Below are positions 16,330 through 24,382 of a stretch of 54,528 nucleotides of DNA, one piece after another. A program made the translations under genes and the position numbers. Position 1 is the first letter of the stretch. Each line of letters begins with the position of its first letter. The stretch spans positions 1 to 54,528 of the forward strand of contig JABMRT010000227.1 of NCBI GenBank assembly GCA_013202295.1, in the 5' to 3' direction. This DNA comes from Candidatus Zhuqueibacterota bacterium (lineage in GTDB: Bacteria > Zhuqueibacterota > QNDG01 > JABMRT01). The notes under the pieces were generated by a model. It searched no databases. It was not told where the DNA came from and saw only the letters and a program-made list of their open reading frames with translations.

Positions 16330-17628
16330 CTATAGCCGCCACGGACTACGAATGGCACGGGAGATATGACGATTGGCCTCCATATCACCAATGAATTGCT
16401 GCATGTCCGGATTCCAGTTCAGTTTACGTCCCATTTGTATAGCGATATTGCCAAGGTGACAGACATTGCATGAACTGGCGCCGATTGCTACATCACAGAT
16501 GGGCTTTGTCCGGTTTTTAATAGAATTTATCCAGTCCAGCTTATGATTATTAGATTCGTACAGATGAATCTCATGTGGTTTGATCTGCTCATCTACTATG
16601 TGTTCGGGCCATGACTTGAGTTCGGATCGGTTGATAAAAATCCGACCTTCGGTGCCGATGAAATCGATTCCATTGCCTTCAATGTCCATAGTCATGGTCA
16701 CGCCGTTCTCATAAATGTAGGTCAACTTTTCCATGTCCTTGCCATTGGGAGGTATGATTTCTGAAGGTCCGCTTTCATCCATGCCGAGGCCCCATTGGGC
16801 GATATCAAAGTGATGCGCGCCCCAGTCGGTCATACCTCCGCCTGAGTAATCCCGATAGTTGCGCCATTCGGGCCAGCCACCCCATTCGATCGGTGGCGCA
16901 ATAATCGAATTGTAGGGACGCCAAGGCGCGGGGCCGAGCCAGAGATCCCAATCCAGTTCCTCCGGTTTGGGTTCCACGCCGAGTTCACAAAGAACAGGAT
17001 GTGGAATGAATCCTGTTTGAATATGCACGTGCACCTTTTGGATCTCGCCAATATATCCGTTCCGGATCAATTCACAGGCATGGCGGAATCCATAGCTTGA
17101 GCGTTGCTGGCTGCCGGTCTGGAATACCCGGTTGTATTTACGAACCGCTTCAACCATTCTTTGGCCCTCGGCAATGGTCAGGGTCATGGGCTTTTCACTG
17201 TAAATATCCTTGCCGGTTTTTACCGCCTGAATGGTCATGATCGCATGCCAGTGATCGGGTGTGCCGATGCATACCGCATCAATATCCGGTCGGGCAAGGA
17301 TTTCGCGATAATCATTGTATCCCACACAATTCGATTTGAATCCATTACTTTCTGCATATTCGGCTGCCGCATCCATGGAGCGTTGAAGCTTTTTTGCATC
17401 CACATCACAAATGGCCAGGACCTGCGTTTCGGGCATGCGAAGAAATCCCCACACATGGCCACTGCCCTGTTTACCCACACCGATCACGCCGATGTTGATG
17501 CGGTCACTGGGTGCGATAAATCCGTTTTTACCAAGTGCTGATGCAGGAATGATGTAAGGAGCTGTAAGCGCTGCCGCAGTCAGTTTTAAAAATGAACGCC
17601 TGGATGTTTTATTAGAAATCTTACGCAT
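16330..17628 (-). CDS. Tat-exported Gfo/Idh/MocA family oxidoreductase (first in operon)
   Basis: 432 residues; ribosome binding site AAGGAAG. Classic Tat motif SRRSFLKL (9-16), Rossmann loop INIGVIGVGKQGSGHVWGF (about 45-63), YSEKPMTLT (EKP motif) and WGAHHFDIAQWGLG with the conserved His/Asp. It ends ANRHISRAIRSPWRL. It heads the six-gene operon and is the most diverged of the three paralogues. Its divergent neighbour is the GH28-like gene, with 299 bp between the two starts, so both arms can be controlled from one region. Confidence 0.9.
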   Translation of the reverse strand: MRKISNKTSRRSFLKLTAAALTAPYIIPASALGKNGFIAPSDRINIGVIGVGKQGSGHVWGFLRMPETQVLAICDVDAKKLQRSMDAAAEYAESNGFKSNCVGYNDYREILARPDIDAVCIGTPDHWHAIMTIQAVKTGKDIYSEKPMTLTIAEGQRMVEAVRKYNRVFQTGSQQRSSYGFRHACELIRNGYIGEIQKVHVHIQTGFIPHPVLCELGVEPKPEELDWDLWLGPAPWRPYNSIIAPPIEWGGWPEWRNYRDYSGGGMTDWGAHHFDIAQWGLGMDESGPSEIIPPNGKDMEKLTYIYENGVTMTMDIEGNGIDFIGTEGRIFINRSELKSWPEHIVDEQIKPHEIHLYESNNHKLDWINSIKNRTKPICDVAIGASSCNVCHLGNIAIQMGRKLNWNPDMQQFIGDMEANRHISRAIRSPWRL

Positions 17629-17808
17629 GTTTCTTCCTTGAAATAAATGTTGATTTTATGTCTAGTAAACAAAATATAATAAGAATAAAAGATTAGCAAG
17701 GGCAATTACGATTTCTGACAAGAAATTACAATCATATTTTCTATGCGAGGTGTACGACTTCGTGATCCGATCGATTACAATTCATTATGATTTCAGAAAA
17801 GATATTGC

Positions 17809-17837
17809 TTGAGATTTAATTTGAATCATAGTATGTT
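17809..17837 (+). promoter_or_regulatory. promoter of GH28-like gene, shared sequence type
   Basis: TTGAGA (17809-17814), 17 bp, TATGTT (17832-17837), about 90 bp before the GH28-like start. The spacer shares ATTT and TGAATCAT with a promoter at 26843-26871, more than core-promoter needs require. The rest of the 17629-17927 intergenic region is AT-rich and must also hold the divergent operon's promoter; I cannot pick that one out reliably. Confidence 0.6.
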
Positions 17838-17927
17838 TTTTTATCTTAAGCCATGGCCTGAATCGAACTATGATAAAATGCACTAATTTATCACTCTGTT
17901 TTTTGCTCCAAATATAAAGGAGGATCT

Positions 17928-19334
17928 ATGAAAAAACCAATTATCCTCATATTTGCGATACTGTCCATTTTTACATTAATAACGGGATGCTCGAAAATGG
18001 CAACTAATCAGGTTGTCAAATATCCTTCTGCTCCAAACCTCGTAACCAGTGATCTTTATTCTGTAACAGTTAATGACGAGATAGTCTGGACTGAAAAACT
18101 CAGAACCGATGTTGACATCTCTGCTCTGCCGGATTGGTTTACAAGTGTGCCCTACACACGAGTGCAGCAGGAAGTGCATATTGTGGATTTTTCATGTGAA
18201 GGATTTGTCAAGGTTCGAATTGAAGTAAGTGAGAAGATTGAGCAGGCTTCTGTTCATCCGCTAAGCAGGAAGATAAAAACAGATATTCAAGAAAATGTGC
18301 TGGAATTCACACTGCCCGGTCCGGACAAACTTTATATTGAGGTAGACAGCTTGCCGCCGCTTCTGTTTTTTGCCAATCCGATAGAATATGAAATTCCCAA
18401 TGCAGAGGATCCAAACATACGATATTTTGGGCCAGGAGAACATCATCCTGGCATGATCCATTTGAAGGACAATGAGACAATATATCTCGCGGGTGGGGCT
18501 GTTGTTTATGGAGGTATCCGGGGGGAGGGACTGTCCAATCTTCGTGTGATTGGCAGGGGTATTCTTGATGGCAATCAAATGCAGGGGCGGATGGTGTTGC
18601 TTGAAGATTGTCGAGATGTCAGGTTCGAGGGCATAACGATCCGAAAGCAGGCGGGGGGGTGGACGAATACGCTGGTCAATTGCGAAAACGTAACTTACGA
18701 AGATGTCAAGGTCATCAGTTTCGGCCCGGGGGGAGATGGCATCAATCCGCTTGGTTCAAGGAATTTCACAATAAATAATTGTTTTCTGCGCTGCACGGAT
18801 GACTGCATTGCCATCAAGTCACCTGATTCAACACATATCGTAAAAAACATTCATGTTACGAACAATACCATGGTGGGATATGCATTCAGTGATGGAGTGA
18901 CCATCGGATTTGAGACCAACGGCCCCAGTGTCAGTGATGTGTTTGTCCGGAATTGCGACATCGTTATGGCTCGCGGCGGCAGCCGGGTAGATGGCCATTC
19001 GGCGTTCAGTATTATTTGTGATGGGCCCGCCACGATCCAAAACATTCTTTTTGAGAATATTCGCGCAGAAGAACAGATGCTCAAACTGTTCGAATTGCAT
19101 ATCACAGATGGCACGAAATACGGGATCAATCCACCGGGGCATATTCAGGATATCCATCTGAAGGATATCGCATGGACATCGCCAAAGCCGATCATCCTTC
19201 AGGGATTTGATGCGGATCATTGGGTGGAAAATGTGACCTTTGAAAATTGCACGATTGGAGGAGAACCACTGACTGAAGTAAGGGATGATGTCTTCCAAAT
19301 CAACGAGTTTGTAGAGGGTGTGAATATTAAATAG
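17928..19334 (+). CDS. GH28-like right-handed beta-helix glycoside hydrolase, lipoprotein
   Basis: 468 residues with ribosome binding site AAAGGAGG. Lipobox LITGC (Cys21) anchors it to a membrane. An N-terminal beta-sandwich (about 35-165) leads into a parallel beta-helix with GRGILDGNQ, GGDGIN (268-273) and TDDCIAIK (290-297). The Asp270 and Asp291-292 positions match the acid residues of polygalacturonases (GH28) and of the related GH49 dextranases. The usual GHG and RIK motifs are not present: the corresponding area reads SDGVTIGFET. Substrate may therefore differ from plain polygalacturonan. The next gene but one is GH140-like, which favours a pectin side-chain substrate. Confidence 0.82.
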   Translation: MKKPIILIFAILSIFTLITGCSKMATNQVVKYPSAPNLVTSDLYSVTVNDEIVWTEKLRTDVDISALPDWFTSVPYTRVQQEVHIVDFSCEGFVKVRIEVSEKIEQASVHPLSRKIKTDIQENVLEFTLPGPDKLYIEVDSLPPLLFFANPIEYEIPNAEDPNIRYFGPGEHHPGMIHLKDNETIYLAGGAVVYGGIRGEGLSNLRVIGRGILDGNQMQGRMVLLEDCRDVRFEGITIRKQAGGWTNTLVNCENVTYEDVKVISFGPGGDGINPLGSRNFTINNCFLRCTDDCIAIKSPDSTHIVKNIHVTNNTMVGYAFSDGVTIGFETNGPSVSDVFVRNCDIVMARGGSRVDGHSAFSIICDGPATIQNILFENIRAEEQMLKLFELHITDGTKYGINPPGHIQDIHLKDIAWTSPKPIILQGFDADHWVENVTFENCTIGGEPLTEVRDDVFQINEFVEGVNIK

Positions 19335-19467
19335 GTATTGCTAGAGGATCCAGTATTAGATTGAGTGGACTGTATCACAAAGATCCCAATGAAATATCTT
19401 ATTGCAGCGTGACGACGTTTGTCGGAGTAGAAGACTAAGACCAACAGCTGATAGAGGAGACCTTATA

Positions 19468-21315
19468 ATGGTTAAGAGATCCCTTTTGACTATAATCATT
19501 TACACCTTTTTGTTTGTGTCCATTCTTACTGAATTAGGGATTCATGCCCAGGAGCTGATAATCCCGGAAGCAGCACCTGAAGAACGGATTTGTTTTGCCT
19601 TGTATACGGTGCACGAGGGTGTTCTTAAACTGACAGCCCAACTGTATCCAATCGGCAACCATGATGATATTACTGTCAAATTACAGATAAAAAAAGGTGA
19701 GAATTGGGAACAGATCGCGGAAACGGAGATTATCTATCCCGGATTTACAGCGCCTTTTCGCGTGGAAAACTGGGATCAATCCAAAGACATTCCGTACCGT
19801 GTGGTACATATGGAAAGGGCCTTTTATGAAGGATTGATTCGAAAAGATCCGGCAAACAAAGAGGTGATTACTGTTGCAGCCTTTACTGGCAATTCGATTT
19901 ATCAACCTCACGGTGGAGATATCTCACGTAATGATATTGTGGAAAATTTAAAAAAGATCAATCCCGATCTGCTGTTCTTTTCAGGCGATCAGGTGTATGA
20001 TCATTCCCGCCATCTGGCGTATTGGCTCAAGTTCGGCAGAGATTTTAACGAGGTGATCCGCAATACACCTACGATCTGCATTCCAGATGATCATGATGTA
20101 GGGCAATACAATATCTGGGGTGAAGCCGGAGTAAAAGCCTCCTCAAGGGCTGGAGACGACGGAGGTTATTACATGCCAGCAGAATATGTTAAAGAGGTAG
20201 AGCGCGCGCAGACCAGTCATCTACCAGATCCGTATGATCCGGCACCCATCGGTCAGGGGATTGGTGTCTATTATACAGATTTGACGCTGGGCCGCATCAG
20301 TTTCGCGATTATTGAAGACAGAAAGTTCAAGACCGGCCCAGCAGGTGTGGTGCCGCAGATTGGGCCGCGGTCCGATCACATCAATGATCCGGCCTATAAT
20401 CCCAAGAGCGTGGATGTACCGGAAGCCAAGTTGTTAGGTGATCGTCAGCTCAAGTTTCTCCAGGATTGGGGAACTTGGTGGGAGGGATGTGACATGAAAG
20501 CCGTGCTATCCCAGACCATTTTCTGTGGTGGAGCGCATGTACATGGCAAGATCGGGGGGCGACTGCTGGCCGATCTCGATTCCAATGGCTGGCCGCAAAC
20601 CGGACGCAACAAGGCTTTGGATGCGATGCGCAAATGCTTTGCTGTCCATGTCGCCGGCGATCAGCATCTGGGCACGATTTTCCATCACGGTATTGAGGAT
20701 TGGAATGATTCCAATTATTCATTTTGTGTGCCGTCTATTGCCAATCTTTACTTGCGATGGTGGGATCCTATTGAACCTGGTAAGAATCGCATCCCAGGCA
20801 TGCCCCCATATACAGGTGAGCATCTGGATGGATTTGGCAACAAGATCACTTGCTGGGCAGCTGCCAATCCTTCTCCCGAACCCAATGGAGGCAGCAAGCT
20901 AACCACGCGGGCCGCTGGATTCGGTGTGATTCATTTCAACAAGATCAAACGAACCATTACGTTTGAATGCTGGCCACGGAATAAAGATGTTACCGATCCC
21001 CAAACCCAACAGTACGAAGGCTGGCCCAAGACCATTTCCCAACAAGAGAATTACGGGCGCAAAGCAGTGGCCTATCTGCCCACGTTGAAATTCATAGATG
21101 TGACCGATCCTGGTATCCAGATCATCCGAGAAAAGAATAAGGAGATTGTCTATACCCTGCGCATATATGGCAACTCATTTCGTCCCAAGGTATTTGAAGA
21201 GGGAGTGTATACCATCCGTATTTTTGACGAAGGATTTGAGAAAATTCTGACAGAGATTAAATCTCTTCCAACTGATAAAAAGGAAGAGCTGAAAATCAAG
21301 GTATTGGAGCCATAA
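19468..21315 (+). CDS. PhoD-like metallophosphatase, secreted
   Basis: 615 residues from the ATG at 19468 (GAGGAGA upstream); an earlier in-frame ATG at 19402 would add a charged extension ahead of the signal peptide. Signal peptide 1-27 (ending IHAQ). After a beta-sandwich N-terminal domain (about 40-130), the PhoD-type phosphatase core shows FFSGDQVYDHS (171-181), PDDHDVG (206-212) and HVAGDQHLGT, which supply Asp/His/Asn metal ligands. PhoD enzymes hydrolyse phosphodiesters or phosphomonoesters outside the cytoplasm. The position between GH28-like and GH140-like genes suggests it acts on a phosphorylated or otherwise substituted glycan, or scavenges phosphate during its breakdown. Confidence 0.85.
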   Translation: MVKRSLLTIIIYTFLFVSILTELGIHAQELIIPEAAPEERICFALYTVHEGVLKLTAQLYPIGNHDDITVKLQIKKGENWEQIAETEIIYPGFTAPFRVENWDQSKDIPYRVVHMERAFYEGLIRKDPANKEVITVAAFTGNSIYQPHGGDISRNDIVENLKKINPDLLFFSGDQVYDHSRHLAYWLKFGRDFNEVIRNTPTICIPDDHDVGQYNIWGEAGVKASSRAGDDGGYYMPAEYVKEVERAQTSHLPDPYDPAPIGQGIGVYYTDLTLGRISFAIIEDRKFKTGPAGVVPQIGPRSDHINDPAYNPKSVDVPEAKLLGDRQLKFLQDWGTWWEGCDMKAVLSQTIFCGGAHVHGKIGGRLLADLDSNGWPQTGRNKALDAMRKCFAVHVAGDQHLGTIFHHGIEDWNDSNYSFCVPSIANLYLRWWDPIEPGKNRIPGMPPYTGEHLDGFGNKITCWAAANPSPEPNGGSKLTTRAAGFGVIHFNKIKRTITFECWPRNKDVTDPQTQQYEGWPKTISQQENYGRKAVAYLPTLKFIDVTDPGIQIIREKNKEIVYTLRIYGNSFRPKVFEEGVYTIRIFDEGFEKILTEIKSLPTDKKEELKIKVLEP

Positions 21316-21384
21316 TCCGCGTATGTTGCAAGGTTCATTTATATTGGCAATGATCTTCCATTTAAAAAAATAAGGGCGGTTGAT

Positions 21385-22821
21385 ATGAAGAAAATTCTTA
21401 TAATTCTCATTGCCGGTTTGATTACAACTGGGTGTCTAGCTCAATCTCTGAGGATTAGTAAAAATCAGCGCTACATTCAAAACGAGGATGGCACTCCGTT
21501 TTTATGGCTGGGAGACACGGCCTGGGAGCTCTTTCACAAGCTCGATCGTGAAGAAGCCGAGGAATATCTAACGACCCGTGCGGCTCAAGGATTTTCAGTG
21601 ATTCAGGCTGTTGTGCTGGCTGAGAATGATGGGCTTCGCACACCGAATCCTTATGGAGAAGTCCCTTTTATTGATCTTGATCCCCTAAAACCCAATGAAG
21701 ACTATTTTAAACACGTTGACTTCATCGTCCAAAAAGCAGAAGCGCTGGGATTGATTATAGGCATGCTGCCTACCTGGGGTGACAAGATTTTTTCCGAGCA
21801 CCCGGGGGCAGGACCCATAGTGTTTAATGCCGAGAATGCGGAGACATTCGGGTTCTTTCTGGGAAACCGGTACAAGGACAGCTCCATCATTTGGATTTTA
21901 GGTGGGGATCGGAATCCTGCCAATGATGAGGTGAAGGAAATCTGGCGCGCCATGGCGAAGGGCTTGAAAACGGGCGATCAAGGATCGCATCTGATCAGTT
22001 ATCATCCCAGAGGGGCGAGTACCTCCTCAACATATTTTCATCATGATGAATGGCTTGATTTTAATATGTATCAGAGTGGCCATTCCCATCACTTTACAAA
22101 AGTATATGATTATGCAGAAAAGGAATATGACAGGCAACCAATCAAACCCTTTGTGGACGGGGAACCTTCTTATGAAGATATTCCGGTTGAATTCTGGGTG
22201 TATTGCGACTGGTCCGATCCCAAGCGTGTGCCGGACCATGTGCTGGATAATCAGAACCTGATTAAGGACAGGTCTCATTTCAAGCAGGGCCATTTTACAG
22301 ATTATGATATCCGAGTTCACGCGTATCAGAATTTTCTTTCAGGCGCTTGTGGATACACATACGGTAACAATGCGGTGTGGCAGATGTTCAAAAAGGGAGG
22401 ATCCATTGCGATTCCCTGTTTGACGGACTGGCGCGAGGCTTTGAATCGACCGGGGGCACAGGACATTCAGCATGTGCGTTCTTTGTTTGAAGTCAGACCA
22501 TTTTCAAAAATCGTTCCCTGTCAATCCATAATTGTAGGTGACAATCCAAAAGACAATACGCATGTGCGGGCTGCTTGTTCTTCGGATCAATCCTTTGCGT
22601 TGGTTTATGTTGCGCTCGGACAATCTGTGACTCTGAACCTTGAGAAAGTGATGGAGTCAGAAATCCATGCATGGTGGTATAATCCCAGAAACGGAGATGT
22701 GGTCCAAATCGAAGAGATGAAATCCTCAGGAATCAAGGAATTCACACCTCCAACCAGTGGATGGGACAATGACTGGATGTTGGTGCTTGACAGCAAGAAA
22801 GCGCAGCTTCAAATGCTGTGA
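21385..22821 (+). CDS. GH140/DUF4038-type (apiosidase-like) glycoside hydrolase
   Basis: 478 residues. The leader MKKILIILIAGLITTGC may be a lipobox (Cys17) or a normal signal cut after LAQ. The TIM barrel of the DUF4038/GH140 family is clear: FLWLGDTAWELFHKLDREEA, GFSVIQAVVLAENDG, IIWILGGDRNP, YHPRGAST and KPFVDGEPSYEDIP, with the late Glu a nucleophile candidate. A C-terminal small beta domain (about 385-470: VRAACSSDQSFALVYVALG, AWWYNPRNGDV) is the 'collagen-binding' domain often fused to it. GH140 founders remove apiose from rhamnogalacturonan-II; many relatives are untested. Third gene of the plus-strand arm. Confidence 0.87.
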   Translation: MKKILIILIAGLITTGCLAQSLRISKNQRYIQNEDGTPFLWLGDTAWELFHKLDREEAEEYLTTRAAQGFSVIQAVVLAENDGLRTPNPYGEVPFIDLDPLKPNEDYFKHVDFIVQKAEALGLIIGMLPTWGDKIFSEHPGAGPIVFNAENAETFGFFLGNRYKDSSIIWILGGDRNPANDEVKEIWRAMAKGLKTGDQGSHLISYHPRGASTSSTYFHHDEWLDFNMYQSGHSHHFTKVYDYAEKEYDRQPIKPFVDGEPSYEDIPVEFWVYCDWSDPKRVPDHVLDNQNLIKDRSHFKQGHFTDYDIRVHAYQNFLSGACGYTYGNNAVWQMFKKGGSIAIPCLTDWREALNRPGAQDIQHVRSLFEVRPFSKIVPCQSIIVGDNPKDNTHVRAACSSDQSFALVYVALGQSVTLNLEKVMESEIHAWWYNPRNGDVVQIEEMKSSGIKEFTPPTSGWDNDWMLVLDSKKAQLQML

Positions 22822-22980
22822 TTCGATGCCTCACACCATTGGCAATATTAAATAATTGTCAAATTTACAACAACCATTTTAATTCCTCCAATCCGGTGCA
22901 AATTTTGCTAATTACCACAATGAACCAGAACGAGAGATTGATCTTCAGACAAGATGTGTTATTCCATAAGGAGGAATTCG

Positions 22981-23343
22981 GTGAAAAGCATGAATCCGAG
23001 CATAGAATGGTATCAAAAATCGGGGAAACAGTGTTTGAGATTTATTTTTGGGGAGAAGCTGACTGAGAAAGAAGCTGAAATTGCCATTCAAGAATGGAAA
23101 GCGGCATTTCATTCTAAAATGGGGGAGGCCATTGCGCTTGTTTGGGATTGCAGAGAAATGAAGGGTTATGAGAGTGGCGCAAGGGCTCAATGGATACTCG
23201 CGTTAAAAGAGATGAAATCACAAATTGATTCGATTTGGTTAATTACTGATTCGGCTGTGATCAAGTTGGGTGCGGCGATGATGGGCAGTTTCAGTTCACA
23301 GAATATTAAAGCGGTGAGTTCGGAGAGTGAGGTGGTTCTTTAG
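22981..23343 (+). CDS. small STAS/SpoIIAA-like protein
   Basis: 120 residues from a GTG at 22981 with a perfect AAGGAGG 6-12 bases upstream; this decides the start against an earlier in-frame ATG at 22954. The pattern FIFGEKLTEKEAEIAIQEW, IALVWDCREMKGYESGARAQW, IDSIWLITDSAVIKLGAAMM and then a short strand resembles the alternating beta-alpha STAS/SpoIIAA-like fold. No kinase or phosphatase partner is adjacent. No signal peptide, so cytoplasmic. Function unknown. Confidence 0.55.
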   Translation: MKSMNPSIEWYQKSGKQCLRFIFGEKLTEKEAEIAIQEWKAAFHSKMGEAIALVWDCREMKGYESGARAQWILALKEMKSQIDSIWLITDSAVIKLGAAMMGSFSSQNIKAVSSESEVVL

Positions 23344-23386
23344 TTTTAGTTTGATAATTTAAAAACCTTACACGAGTTTTACTTCA

Positions 23387-24097
23387 TTATATTTTTTTCA
23401 TATATGTTTGTGTCCAAGGGCAAAATACCAAGCATTCAAGACAAGTAGTGCATTTATAAACATCAACCAGTTCATCTCTTGAGGTGTCGGCACTCCAAGT
23501 TTTCCCCTTTATCACTTTGACTGAACAAATATCTTTACATATTTCACAATCTCCACACCGTGATTTAGCAGGGGTGTGAAAAACCGTCTTTAATGGGGCA
23601 TCAGTCAAAACTGTACACATGCTGATAGCGCTTCCGTATTCAGGAGTTACCAACAGATTGTGTTTACCAATCCATCCCAAGCCTGCCAATACTGCAATAG
23701 TTTTATGGGGCAAAGGTGTGGTTTTCGTTTTTTTATCATAAAAACCAGTCGATTCGATATTGTCTTCCGACTGAGAATACGCGGAATATCCTTTCGATGT
23801 GAGATAATCTGCAATGGTGTCAGCCAGCTTGTCTGTATGAGTTTCTTTTTGATGAAACTCATCATTAGTCTGTTTATTGCGAATCATATTTTGTACATAA
23901 TCAGGCGTGTTGGTTGCTTTCTTGATGAAGTCTTGCGATAAAATAATTCCTATTAAAATGGCATTGGGATAACTTTTATTTTGTTTGTTGGATAATTGCG
24001 ATATATCTACGAAGTGTACAAAATCTGCACCTTGAGCCTTCAATTCTGATTGAAGCTCACTCTCTAATGACATTATTTCTATTTTTTTTGAAATCAT
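23387..24097 (-). CDS. QueG-like double 4Fe-4S cluster protein
   Basis: 236 residues. The C-terminal half holds two ferredoxin-like cysteine sets, CGDCEICKDIC (about 182-192) and CTTCLECLVFCPW (about 215-227), and the segment AVLAGLGWIGKHNLLVTPEYG, which is typical of epoxyqueuosine reductase (QueG) and its relatives. True QueG proteins are longer (about 350-380 residues) and have a HEAT-like C-terminus that is absent here, so this is a short QueG-like reductase of unknown substrate rather than queG itself. Either the ATG at 24097 or the one at 24073 may be used; neither has a clear binding site. AT-rich composition, like the cassette genes. Confidence 0.75.
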   Translation of the reverse strand: MISKKIEIMSLESELQSELKAQGADFVHFVDISQLSNKQNKSYPNAILIGIILSQDFIKKATNTPDYVQNMIRNKQTNDEFHQKETHTDKLADTIADYLTSKGYSAYSQSEDNIESTGFYDKKTKTTPLPHKTIAVLAGLGWIGKHNLLVTPEYGSAISMCTVLTDAPLKTVFHTPAKSRCGDCEICKDICSVKVIKGKTWSADTSRDELVDVYKCTTCLECLVFCPWTQTYMKKI

Positions 24098-24382
24098 TTT
24101 ATCTAAATAAAAGCAAGAAAATCATTGTTTATATTCTAAATTTGCAATTAGTAACAATTGATTTTTTATACTCATCTACATATAACGTTGGTTTAACCGG
24201 TTTGGCCAACCGATAATGCAAATGAACGATAACCAAAATTGAAATGGTAGCACATCTTTAACCCAAATGTAGAAGTTAAATAGAACACCACATATTTACC
24301 ATTGGCATAACTGAAATATGAAAACGATACGTAACGGCCAAATCCTATTCATTACTGTATTATACTTAATTAATACCCCATT
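24098..24382 (-). other. AT-rich gap with a degenerate attC-like inverted repeat
   Basis: No gene seen. On the minus strand the segment 24363-24182 opens with ATAAT, has GGATTTGGCC further in, then GGCCAAACCGG and ends CCAACGTTAT (plus-strand ATAAC at 24182-24186). The right end is very like attC-like sites 2 and 3 (CGTTAT preceded by AA), but the left arm pairs poorly and the length (182 bp) is greater. Recorded as a candidate only. Confidence 0.25.

Noticed and set aside
22818-23066. 82-codon frame overlapping the STAS-like gene
   Set aside because: It overlaps in another frame a gene with a perfect ribosome binding site, and its own sequence shows no recognisable pattern.
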